Source: Chamaea fasciata (Eukaryota > Chordata > Aves > Passeriformes > Sylviidae). From it: 64,000 nucleotides of DNA. The notes beneath the pieces are model-generated. The model was given only the letters and a program-made list of their open reading frames with translations, made no database searches and was not told the DNA's origin. Of the stretch, positions 49,290 through 60,830 are shown in pieces. The first letter of the stretch is position 1; every line of letters starts with the position of its first letter. The translations under genes were made by a program, and so were the position numbers. The DNA is taken from contig JARCOQ010000014.1 in NCBI GenBank assembly GCA_029207755.1, positions 20,065,410-20,129,409 on the forward strand, written 5' to 3'.

Positions 49290-49535
49290 TCAATTAGGTT
49301 CTCTAAGGCGCTTGAGTCCAACCAATGACCGAACACCACCTTGTCAACTAGACCGAAGCACTAAGTGCTACATCCAGTCTTTCCTTAAACGCTTCCAGAG
49401 GTGACGTTTCCACCACGTTCCTGGGGAGCCCATTCCACTATCTAATCACCCTTCCTGTGAAGAAATTCTTCCTAATGTCCAACCTAAACCTGCCCTGGCA
49501 CAGCTTAAGATTGTGTCTTCTTGTCCTATTGCATG
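49290..49535 (-). mobile_element. CR1 LINE fragment, - orientation
   Basis: The + strand carries mirrored CR1 text: 'gagtccaaccaatgaccgaa', 'ttcctggggagcccattcca', 'gaagaaattcttcctaatgt' and 'ttgtgtcttcttgtcctatt'. It is 5'-truncated. Confidence 0.85.
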
Positions 49536-49574
49536 GTGACTGTGTATATATAGTAAGTAAATGTACTTTTTGAT

Positions 49575-49945
49575 GGGCTCATGGAATCATTGAGTTTGGA
49601 AGCGGCCTCTGCAAGTCTCTAGTCCCACCTTGTTTCCTCAATGCCAGGTGAAATCGAGTGGGTTTGCCCAGGACTATGCTTAGTTAGGCTTTAACTGTCT
49701 CCAAGGACAGAGACTCCACAACTTCTCCAGGTAACTTATTCCAGTGTTGGATTACCTTCAGAATGCAAATATTTCTTATTTTGTTGAAGTGGGACTTTTA
49801 TGTTTTTCAGTCCATTGCCCACTGCTTCTTAACATGTTCTCTCATGCTCGCCTCGTATGTCAGATACTCCATGCCCTTAATCAATTTCACTGTACTTGTT
49901 CCATTATGTCCGTGTCTTCCTTGGACTGGGGAAGCTGAAACTGAA
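49575..49945 (-). mobile_element. Diverged CR1-like fragment, - orientation
   Basis: The order of mirrored CR1 landmarks is kept: 'tggaatcattgagtttggaa', 'gagactccacaacttctcca', 'taacttattccagtgttgga', then 'cccactgcttctt'. It is more diverged than its neighbour at 49290-49535 and probably from a different, older subfamily. Confidence 0.65.
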
Positions 49946-50329
49946 TCCACTGCTGGGAAGATGAGAGTGATTGACTCCCTTACTTACTGGTGATGCTTTT
50001 CCTAACAGAGGCTATCGGTCTTCCAAGTTACTTAATTTGTGCCTCGGTAGTAAATTTATGCCCTGGCAGTGAAATTCATGGGATTAATTAAAATGGACAC
50101 ATCGTGGCTGGCATTGTCAGTGCTCTGACCCTTGAACAAGAAATAGGCAAAGCAACAGTAATATATACTGAGGGGGAGGAAACTTTCAGGGCGTGATTCT
50201 CCTGTGGCAGTGCTGCTGGATGTTGCTACTGTTTTGGTGCACCCTGCTTCAACTTGTGGTTGACATTTCAGGTGAGTTATTACGGTTTGGTCAGCAGAGC
50301 TGTTTAGCTGGAAGGGCACTGCTGCAGGG

Positions 50330-51280
50330 ACCCCGGGGAGAGACCAGGGCGGCGAAGCCGGGTCCTTCAGTCTACGGGACGGGCCGAGCTAGACTGGGGG
50401 CTGGGTCCGGCGGAGGGGAGCTGCGCAACTCGTCACTTCTCTCCAGCGGCTGCCGAAGGTAGCGGGGGCGGGCAGGGTGCGGCCGGGGCGGGGAGAAGGG
50501 GGGAGAGAGAGCTCGAGGGGCGACTCCTCCTCCGCCACACCCGGTGCGGCAGGAAGAGGAACAGCCGCGCTCAGCTCCCGCTGGCACCGGCCGAGCGCTG
50601 CGCCATGGCGGCGGAGGACGTGGACGGGCTGGCCGTGTCCCGGCCCCACTATGGCTGTGAGTACCGGGGGTCCGGGATTTCCCGTGGCCGCCAAGTGACG
50701 CCCAGCCCGAGCTGCCCGTGCCTTCCAGGGTCCAGCGCCGGAAGGGGAGGATGGGCCGCCGCAGGCGGGGGGGGGAACGGTGGGGTCCGGGCTCCAGGAC
50801 TGTCCCGCGGGCGCGGTGTGCCCCGCCGGCTCTCCTCGCGGGCCTCGGCGAGCCGCGCCTCCCGCGAGGTGGGGGCCGTGCCGCGCAGGAGCTCGTCGAA
50901 ACTCGACGGCCCTCCTGAGTGCTGGACATAAGTGCTGGGAGAAGGCAGTGGCCGGGCAGCGACGGGGCGTCCCACGGCTGTGCCGCCGTCGTCTGCCGCG
51001 GGCGGGCCCCGCGCCTCGCCCAAGATGTCCGCCGCGGGCGGGGCGGGGGCGGCCCTGCCTTCCGCCTTCCCGCCGATTTTGGCGGCCACACCCGATTTGC
51101 CGGGCGAAACATCGCTCCCGTCGGACGCCTTCACTGCCCTGTCGTAGGCTCGTTGTGGAGGGGGAGGCTTTGGATCTTGGCGTCAGACGCGCGGGCTCGC
51201 CTGTGCTACGGCACCGCGTCAAAAATGATCAGCGGCGGAGGAAAACGTGGTGCTGTGGAGGGGCGGTGTTGTAAGCGGCA
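50330..51280 (+). promoter_or_regulatory. IQGAP1: IQGAP1 CpG-island promoter
   Basis: A CpG-dense, GC-rich block surrounds the IQGAP1 start codon at 50605 and extends about 600 bp into intron 1. No TATA box is visible near the ATG. The start codon context gcgccATGg is close to ideal at +4 and acceptable at -3. Confidence 0.75.
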
Positions 51281-52516
51281 GTCGGTCCGACCTGGCCTTT
51301 AGCACTTCAGGGATGAGGCCGCCCCGGCTTCTCTGGGCAACCCATGCCAACGCTTCACTGTCGTCTTGGTTCAAGAATTTCTCCCTATCACCTGGTCTGA
51401 ATCTCACCACTTCTAGTTTAAAACTGTTCCCCCTTGTCCCATGAGTATCTCCTTTTTATAAGCCCCTTTTTAAGTACTGAAAGGGCACAATGAAGTATCC
51501 CTGGAGCCTTCTCCAGGCTGAACAATCCCGGCTGTTTCAGCCTATCTTTGTGGGAGAGGTGTTCCACCCCCGGTGCATCTTTGTTGCCCTCCTCTGGATG
51601 TGCTCTAGCAGGTTTTGTACTGAGCACCCCAGACCTGGATGCTGTGTTCCTACTGGGGTCTCACAAGCACACAGTAGATTGTCGTTGAAGGCATTTTAGG
51701 TATAAGCTAATCTTTGCCTAATAACAGTATGAGACGTTTCTATTTGTCAAGCTGGTCCATCAAACCTAAAAAACCTCTGGGTTTTTCACCTTTTTTGACA
51801 TGAAGTATATTTAGCTGTAAGGGTGGGAAGAGAAGACTTTTTCACTGAGGCTTTGAACACACAGAATCTGGAAGATTTAGGCATATTACCCCTATGTAGA
51901 TCTTCAGTGTGATTCTAAAATGGCATGTAGGTTGTGAATCTGAATGATTCCCTTCCATATAGGGAGTACGAGTAGCATTTCCACCTTGTTTTAGAGGTGG
52001 ACTGTAAAAATACAGAAGGGATTATATGATGTGAATATGTATTTGTGTCCTTCCTTAATCTTTTGCTGTCAAAATCAGTGGCTAGGTCACAAGTGGTCAC
52101 TGACGTGCTTTTGGGGAAGACAAAGGCAAAGCTAGAAGAAAATAAAAAAAATTAAGGATTGTTTCTAAGAAATTGCAAGAGAGATGCAGTCAATTTGAGA
52201 AATCAGGAAGAAGGTAGCTGGCAAATTTATGTGACAAGGATAAGGAAACGGAGCATCTTCTGTTGAAAGTAAAGAACAAGTCATCAGATCCTTAGTTTTC
52301 TGAATCAGAAAACTGTGATGAGTTTCTGTGGGAGAGGCTGGATCTGATTTTTGATGTGCCTGTTCCATTACATTTAATCTTCAACCATCTGAGGGCTGGG
52401 TTTTGTTTATTTTCAGCTGTCTTGGATAATGAGAGATTAACAGCAGAGGAAATGGATGAAAGGCGACGCCAGAATGTAGCCTATGAATACCTTTGTCATC
52501 TGGAGGAAGCTAAGAG
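50605..52516 (+). CDS. IQGAP1: IQGAP1, IQ motif-containing GTPase-activating-like protein 1, first two coding exons (partial)
   Basis: IQGAP1 is a large cortical scaffold that binds actin, calmodulin and active Cdc42/Rac1. Only its N-terminus is here. Exon 1 (50605-50656, 52 nt) encodes MAAEDVDGLAVSRPHYG; exon 2 (52417-52516, 100 nt) continues SVLDNERLTAEEMDERRR then NVAYEYLCHLEEAKR. Together they give 50 whole residues and a split Arg codon, very close to human IQGAP1 just before the calponin-homology domain. Junctions are GCT|gtgagt and ttttcag|CTG, then AAGAG|gtgaga. The next exon, expected to begin with the W-M-E-A-C start of the CH domain, was not found, so intron 2 runs past the window end. 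The paralogues IQGAP2 and IQGAP3 fit less well at the N-terminus. Confidence 0.95.
51300..51690 (-). mobile_element. CR1 LINE fragment, antisense in IQGAP1 intron 1
   Basis: The + strand carries mirrored CR1 text: 'gaaagggcacaatgaagtat', 'cttctccaggctgaacaatc', 'ttgccctcctctggatgtgc' and 'cagacctggatgctgtgttc'. It lies just downstream of the CpG island. Confidence 0.88.
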
Positions 52517-52639
52517 GTGAGAATAATTGATCTTGAAACTGCTGGTGCTTTAAAAAAAGATGTTACCTTTGGTACGGGTAATAATTTGGATGCATCTTAC
52601 CTCTTGTCTCAGTTTCTTAGTGGCTGTATAGTTCCACTA

Positions 52640-52790
52640 GAAAAAACAACCAACAACAGCAACAACAAAAACCCACCAAAAAGACACCAAAAAACCAACC
52701 AACCAACCAACCAACCAAAAAAAACTCAAAAAACCCCCTCAAAAAACACCCAAAGAGACTCCCTTCCTCCCTGAAAAAACCAACCGATCT
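52640..52790. repeat. (CCAA)n and A/C-rich low-complexity tract
   Basis: Includes about five exact CCAA copies near 52695-52718 within a longer A/C-rich run with CAA repeats. Confidence 0.9.
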
Positions 52791-55700
52791 CTGATGTGCT
52801 TATCTAACATTCTCAAAGACTTCATGACAAGGACTCTAGCTGTATTGCTCTGTTACTACGGGCACTGGATGGATTGTCGTGATGCCATGATGATTTTTTT
52901 ACCTTTTCTTTTTATATACCTCTTATATATTCTCCATGCCCCTTATGCATAGTTGTAATTCTTTAAGTCTAATATCTTAGCATACTCCTGGTATTCTATT
53001 TAGCTGAAAGACCAAACATCCTAAAGGCCTTGCAGTTGGAGGCCGAAAAACCTTACGCTATCTTGAAAAACCAAGACCCCCTCTGAAATATATCCTGTAG
53101 ACTAAAATTAAGCCCATCAGGGGGAAAATAGTTTAAAATAAGAAAATGTCACACTCTTCATTTAAGCCTCTCCTTGGAGCATCATGGATGAATATACTAA
53201 TTTACAAAGTCTATAAAATTGTGTACATGATCTGTTCCTGTACATTTCAGCGTATTCCACCTCGGTGAATTAGTGCACCATAAAAATCCTTATTAGATAC
53301 CGAGATAAAAACCCCTTTATCCCTTAACTGTGTCTAACTCTTAATTCTAAACCCCAAAAAAGGCGTCACTCACCGTTGTCTGACTTGTATATGTCTGGTG
53401 CAATATTGCCCCCCAGCTTAGCAGTGCTCGTGAAAAACAGTTATTCCCTTCCTCTTAACTGAAACCTTTTGCAAATTTAAATTGTAGCAGTGTATATCCC
53501 TTGCACACCAAGAACTCAATTCTTATGTATTTCTCCATGTATCCATCTGTTTAATAGATCTGTAGTACTTCTCCCTGGGTTGCTCGAACTTCTGTCCAGG
53601 CATTCAGTGTCTTTCTGCAAGTCCACTGCCAAAAGGGGGACAACTTTTCCAACAGGGTGTTAGTGGGCATACTTATAAAAAGCGTAACGGTTATTTTGTC
53701 CACTCCAATAGATTGAATAGTATCATACATTATTGTGTGGTATCTGCTTTTTCATGATGTTACGGTAGAGTTTTGCTGAGTTGTCACCTTGAAGTTGTAC
53801 TGCTGAAATTGGTTTCTCATCTTGTGTTTATATGTTCTGTTGTGTTTTCCTGAGTGTGTTACCCTTCGCTTGATCCTGTTGAATTAGATTTATCCTGATT
53901 TTTGTTCAAAATACTGAAATAACTTTTATCTTATTCTTGTCTTCCAGCATGTGTGTAATCTCCGTGTCTAATAAACATATAAAAATACTGTATATGTTCT
54001 TTCAGACAATTAATTGGAAGGATGATCAGAACACGTAGATGCTGTGAAGGAAAAAGGAAGGATAAATGAATGCATTAGACATAGACATAGACATTACATA
54101 GACAACAAAGTCCTGTTGTTGCTATTCTAAAAAACGTTTTGCAGACATTAAATCCTATATGCCGTATGCGGAGAGTAGGAATGTGACATGCATAAACACA
54201 CGTTTGACATAGCCAAGAGCGTGTTTTGTCATGGCTCACTGAACACTTAAGTCTGCCTTTGTCCTTCAAAAAATGATATGGGTTAAGAGCCTGAAAATTT
54301 TCCCTGGCTGGGTGATGAGTTTTGTATAAATCTGTGCAGTTCTTCCTTAGGAAGGCAGACATTCAGCTATAGTGACTTTACTGAGGAAGAAGTATTGAGT
54401 TTGTCCAAGTTCACTGCTGGCAGAATATAAAGGATTTAATTCCAGGACTTTAATTTTGCCAGGAATGTATCGTATATTTTTGAAGGGACAAGGAAGCATG
54501 CAGTTTATGCTGCAGTCCTTTAGGTACTTTATGAGAATTACCACTACTCTAAGTTTACAGAGACTGCTTAGTTCCTAGTAGATAATAATTTTCCTTCCAT
54601 ACAGATGTGAATGAAGTTTGAAGTAGTAAGTAAGATCTGACTGTGTTTCAAAATAACTCCTTCCCTTTGAATCCAAAGTCTTTAGCAGCAAATGCTGGGC
54701 AAACAGGGGGAGATGAGTTGCACTGTAGTAACTGTCCAAGCGTGAAGGAGCCCCAGATCCTTCACTTGTGGACTCTGTCATCAGCCTCGGAGTAAATGCT
54801 TGAGGAGGTGCTGATTGTCTCTTGAATTCCATGCCCAGATCTGCAAAAAACCGCCAAAAACTCAGGCAAAAACACGTTCCATAGTAACAGCTTTAGTGTT
54901 TTTGTCTAGCTCTAGCTTAATCTTGGGGACTTACTCTTTAAATAAATCAGCTTTGACTCTGAAGTTCTTAGTGATCTTGTTTGCTTCTGAGCGTTGTCTT
55001 GATATTGATGAGGTTGAGAAACTGGGCATTTTAATTTTTGCCACACCTTTTCAGAAAAAAGAAGTTTTCACTCTTGTCTCAGGGCAAGCCTTGAGATGTT
55101 TCGAATAATGCCTAGTGGTAGCCAGTATGTTTTGTAAAGAATGAAGCAACAGCTGTGTTGCTCAAAATGCAAGTAGTGGTGTACAGCCTTCCTTGTATCC
55201 ACCTTGGCAGTTGGAGCACTTACTTTTCAAGTGGAAGGTCTGCTTGGAGAGCCTCAACCCTTATCCAACCCATAACCCATGTTTGCTTAGTGGCATACAG
55301 GCTGTTCACGTATGTGTGCGTGGGAGTTCCTGATTCCTATAGTTAAGGCCATATCACGTAACATGAGGTAAAGATTAAATGACCAGGAGGGGAGCAGACT
55401 TCTGAGTTTAATAATTAAGATATACAAGGGAGAGCAAAGGCTTGAGTTCACTGTCTGCTTCCAGGATTTTTTTTTTCCTTCCTGAGAAGTTATTTTGTAA
55501 ATTGCCCTTTGGGTTTTATTTATTACTCCTAGTACAGTCTAGACGAGGGCGCTTGGCTGCTTTGTTGGTAAGGAGTTTATTTAACAGAAACAATTAAACA
55601 AGAACTGTAAGAGATCAGTGTGTTTGAAATTAATGCCCTTGATGTGAGATTTTTTTGTATTTGACTTCTTTGCTAGTAGGGTAACTGAGGCGTAGCATCT

Positions 55701-55977
55701 GAATTAGACACTGTGGCATTTTGCTTGTGCTGTTGATTACAGTCCCGATGAGCTGTGAGAGGGCTAATAATCTTCCTTCATGGTGAGAGAATGTCAAATT
55801 GGAAGTTATGTCTCTAAGGAAAAGAGGAGGACCTAAGAGCAGAGGAAGGTAGCTGGTGTACTGTGTCACTCAGAAGCTAAAAAGGTGAACGTTATAAAGT
55901 GATGGTAGCCAAGACAGGGTGGGAGGCAGCTGAAGAACAACACTCGGTGACTCCTCTCATCTTCCCCGTAATCATGT

Positions 55978-56040
55978 TATATTATTACAATAATATATAT
56001 ATAGATATATAATATATATAACATATATATATAATATTGC
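55978..56040. repeat. TA-rich microsatellite with dyad symmetry
   Basis: Interrupted TA/ATAT repeats, nearly self-complementary, with 'aatatt'-type ends. It could form a cruciform. It is a likely length polymorphism. Confidence 0.85.
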
Positions 56041-59000
56041 ATTCAAACACTGTAGTTTGCATTAATTTTTTTTCTACAACGTAAAGGCATGTAAAATCAC
56101 ATGATTAAAAACATGCCGATTTGCATTGCATCAGCATTGTCAGAGGCTTGCTATCCCTTTAGCCGAGCAACAGATACGGGATCTAGAAGCAAAGAGGGTT
56201 TTTTTTAAGTGTTAGAAGAAAGTAAGATGAAAATTGGCTAGCACCTAATTTCCTACTGAAATAAAAAATTTAGAAAAGTTTGAATTTCTGAACTGTCTGA
56301 TGGACAGCCCATGTGCAGTAACTGGGTATTTCTGCACTCAATTTATGGCAATTTATAGCCGTTTGCAGGACTGTTTGCTAATGAGCATACATCAGAAGCA
56401 TTATTAGAGGAATAATTTTTACTTATTTAACGGTATTCCAGCATGTTGTTTTATTGGGTTTTTTTCACTGTCACTGTTGTTCTATTGTTCTATTGGTAGT
56501 TTTTTATTTCAGTTAATAATGTGCAATGGTCTTGTGAAACAGGAATTAATTCTTGCTAGCTGGAGAAAGGGAAGCAGAGTGTAACTAAGTTGTTCATGAT
56601 TTTGAAAGACTGAAATAAAATTTGGAGTTTAAATAAAGATTTTGAAGAGAGGAATTCCTCTACTTTGTGTGGACCAGATGCCTCATTCTTGAAGAAAAAA
56701 TGACTTTATTAAGAAGTATTTTTTAATGCTTTTTTGTGTTCTCTTTTTTTGTTGTTGTTGTTTGTTTGGATTTGTTTGCTTTTTTTTTTTCCTGTTTCCA
56801 AATCACAGTAGTCTAATAGAAAAGCTGTGGCAGTGCAGATAAAACTGTAAGAATATCCTCTAATCTGTTGGCAGCTCATGCTCACAGAAGGGTAGGGGTA
56901 TATTTATCTCAACCAGAAGCAGCCTGAGAGCTGATTTTTGTGGTCCTTATGTAGAAGTCAGGGTGTTTTACTATAATATCCTTCATTGGTGTTTCCACTT
57001 GCAGATTGGGTCAGGTACTGGTTTTGGGTTGGTTGTTTGGATTGGATTTTTGTATGTGTTGTTTTGTGGTGGGTTTTTTGTTGGTTTTCTGCTTCTCCCA
57101 GATACAGTGCAGCTGCCGTGTTAGATTGTAATCCAGGAGTATTCACAGGTAGTATTTGATTGTCAGTAACTGTAAGTTGAAGTATTCTACTTAGCTTTTA
57201 CCACTTTATTTGGGCTTTTATCAGCTCCTGTTTGGACTTGAGATATTTCTCTGCAGATCCTGTACTGTTTCATATGACCTCATGCAGTTGGCAGGGAGTG
57301 GCTGTCTGGAGTGGAAGTGGCTTGGAACGCACATTCAGAACTGTATTTTTCTGAGAAGAGGGTGGAGTGAGGTATGGGAAGGACAGTGGTGAAGTACCAC
57401 CATCTTTACCTCACTTTGGATACTTCTTTTATGACTCACTGGAAATAGTAATGAAAGGCAGGCCAGGAGGAAAGAAACAACTGTTTGTTCAGAGACCAGG
57501 ATTTTTCTTTTTGGACAGTGCTTTCTGAAGGAATTCCATGTGTAACGTAAGCAGAAAGCAGCCCAAAATAACTAAAGCAAATAGATGTCACTAACAGTTC
57601 TTGGCTATCAAGTATTGTAGAGTGCTTCTTAATAATCCTTGTTTACAAGAAATCAAGTTGGTCTTGAGGTGTGATAACTTCAGTAATGTTGTAGCTTCCA
57701 GGCATTTAGGCTTGTTTCATTTCTAATGCTAAGTGATCAAGGCAATTACCTTGAAAAAGATTTCTGTGTATTTGATAATTACGTTCCTTTTGACTGTGGG
57801 CTTGGTACTCATCTGAAGGCTCTCCAGGACAAATGACTGATCTTTTTGGCTAAAATGGCAAGTGCAGTGGTATCCTCATCAGCAAGAGCAGCTAAGGACA
57901 TTTTTACAGGTTGATGGCAGTGTTTGCAAGGGAGCAAAGAGGAGCCTCGTATTTACTTTTAAGGAGGCAGGGAGTGGTAGGGGGAAAGATTTTAATGCCA
58001 GAGTATCAGTATTGTCCTTTGTTCAGCTGCTCTCTTCAGTTGCCAGGAAGAGTACATCAATCGCTTGGAAAAATCTGGCCTATGTTACTCATTAATTTCT
58101 TGCTCTTTTGTATCTTTGAACTGAAAATGCCTGTGAGGATAATGAGAATGTTCCGAGGTCTTTTAGCTGTGGACTGTACTTGTTTTCCTAGCTCTCCATC
58201 TGTACAAACCTTACTGAAGGGCGTTTAAATATCCACCTTGTTTTCCAGAGGAGATCTCTCCTGATGTGATAAATTTACTTTATTTTGCTGTTGTTAACTC
58301 TCTGAGAGATCTTTCATCTTCTGAGGTGATTCCTTGATTGGTTTAGAGCTGTTAGACTGTGTTATTTTGAAGAGAAGTTTTTGTTGGTTTTTTTCCATGG
58401 CTTTCTAATGCCCTTGTTCAGGTGAACTGGCTGAAGAGCTGAGGCTATCTTGCAAGTTTTCTCTTCTTAACCGTCTGCGAGAATGCCTCCCAAGTCTACA
58501 TTTGTAACTGCACTAAAAATATTTGAGATTGCCTCTACATATGAATGAGCTGCTGGAGTATGGGAATCCTCATCTCTAAATGAAATGAATTGTACAGTTA
58601 GTCCAAAAAAATGCCATACCTGTGGTGTCAGCAGTAATAAGCAGTGAAAAAGCTTTTAAGCCATAGTTTCATACATTCTTTCAGATGGTTTATGCAGACA
58701 CTGTTGGGCGAAAAAAAAAATGCTGCTGCCCTTTTGCTCTCACCACTTTTTCCTCTGCTGTGGTGCTGCAATGGCCATGCGTCTTTTCCTTGGTACACCT
58801 CTGGGGAATTGCACTAGAAGGGCTAAATGATCGTGAACAGAAGCATCTAGATGTGGAGGCACCACGTGCAACAGTTGGAATGACTTGTCTTTAAAAATGC
58901 CTGGATTATCTTCTAGTTGTCCAGATTGCAGCATGTTTTGCATTTGGTTTCACTAGACTCCCTTTGGAGGCACAGCACAGTGAACAAATGCAGGTGTGTC

Positions 59001-60787
59001 ATGGAGACGGTAACGGACAGAGATAGTCTCCACTGTTTACTATCAAAGGGTGTGGAAAGGCTTATCCTTATTTGTAACTTGTAAATTCTGCATGTGGTTG
59101 CCAGTTGAGAAGGTGCCCAAGAGATGTGAGGAGAACTTGATGGCTGGTCAACAGGTCCTGGAGCTCCTTGATGCTCGTTGGGCCAGGCGTAAGGGCCCTC
59201 TCCTGGGTGGGTAGCTTGAACATCCTTTTCCTGCTTGACTGATTGCAGAACAGACTTTGTGGGCACCAGTTACTTTCTGATGCTTTTGAGTATAAGGTCG
59301 AGTGAAACCTTTGGGTGGGTGTTTCAGTTTTTACGTCCAAATGCAAATCAGCTTCCCTCTTTGACGGGGACTGGTAGATTTTGCTATGGTGTTGGTACAC
59401 GAGTGTAACTACGTTTCCTGACTGTTTGCCACATTTAGGTTGAATAGATACTGGCTTTAGACCTAAGTTGAAGGCTTTTTTCTTTTCTGGGGCAAGTGAT
59501 AAAGATTTAAATTTCTATTTCAGCTTGTTAGATTTTTCAAAGCTTTTTGAGTTGAAAGTGAAATTAAGAATGATGCTTTTGGTAGAGAAAATAGAGGGTT
59601 ATAGACCAATGTGCAGTCAAAACGTGTTTTAGTAAACACATCTTGCTCAATAGAAAAATTCCAATTACAATCCCGATAGTTTTATGGTAATTACTGGTGT
59701 AATTTTAATGGTTGTAAAGGTACCTGACAGTGTGTCATACTGATAAGAGCAAAGTCCTGAGTGTTAACAGGCGTGATTTCAGATTTTTCTGCTTTGGAAG
59801 ACTTTAAGGGACTGATCCTGAACATTGTATCTCTTGATGATGATCTCGTTTCCCAGGGTGTTGATTGTTACACCACTGTGCAAGCCTTCCTGTGCTCCTC
59901 TTCCCCCACCCTTCCCTGGGATGCGATTATGATCTTTGAAGAGTGGAGCTCTAAATAAGTATTGTTGGTTCCTTCCTTTAGATTGGACACCTGCTGTCTG
60001 GATCATGCTGGTGTCCCTTAGTCTTCTTTTGTGAGCCTTGTTTCTGTGGGATGAGGTCTCAGGTGAAAGATGATAACGCTTTAAATTGTGTCAGTGCTGG
60101 GTGCTAGACAAGGTGGGCAAAAAAATTGACGTGCTATGCAAATGTGGACCCTGGGGGTGAGCAAATCCATTGGGGAGTTAGGGAAAGGGAGACAGTTTTT
60201 CTTTCTTGAGGTTTTGTTGTTCTGAGTAGAATGCTTAGTAATCTATAAGTCATTGCGTGACATCATTTGTCATTTTTGTAGTAGGAATTAAATGGCAGGA
60301 TAGCATTATTCGCTGTCTCATTTCCAGCTTCTGACTGATGGTTATACTGTGATCTCTGAAACTCCATTTGTCAGAGAGTTCTGATCTATTGTGGGTTTTC
60401 TGCCATCTATAAGATTCTTGCCAAATTCTCTGTTACAGCGGCCACGTGAATAAGGTACTATCACAAACTATTACTTAAGGAGGTTTATATTGTTTATTGT
60501 ATGTTAGAAATCCTGTGAAACAAAATACTTTCCTCCTAAATATACATAGTTTTCAACACAGGGAGAGATTGATCATATTACAGGTCCTTCTTGTTCAAAA
60601 TGTAGTTGTCCTGGAATTGTGAAACTACCTAATTAACTACCAAAACTGAAGTGTATGTGTGAATATGTGAATATTTTTGGGTGTTTAGTGCTGCAGGTTT
60701 TCGTACTGACTTTGGCAGATCAAGAGCAAATTTTCCGTTTATTTTCTTACTTTCTTGTGAGCAAAACTATTATTCTATGTATTTCCT

Positions 60788-60788
60788 T

Positions 60789-60820
<32 letters not shown>

Positions 60821-60830
60821 CCCCCCCCCC
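60788..60830. repeat. Poly(T)/poly(C) run
   Basis: Two long T runs are followed by about ten C. This is low-complexity DNA; the length is doubtful because of homopolymer error. Confidence 0.9.

Larger units (their letters stand above)
48030..50320. other. Intergenic region between TUBGCP4 and IQGAP1 promoters
   Basis: The stretch has no recognised exon. It contains a poly(C) run of about 15 bp near 48271-48285, AT-rich single-copy DNA to about 49290, and two CR1 pieces. TUBGCP4 and IQGAP1 point away from each other, with their start codons 3.1 kb apart. Confidence 0.6.

Noticed and set aside
50372..51302. Long antisense and sense frames in the IQGAP1 CpG island
   Set aside because: No homology and high GC; only 50605-50656 is supported as coding by the IQGAP1 N-terminus and splice donor.
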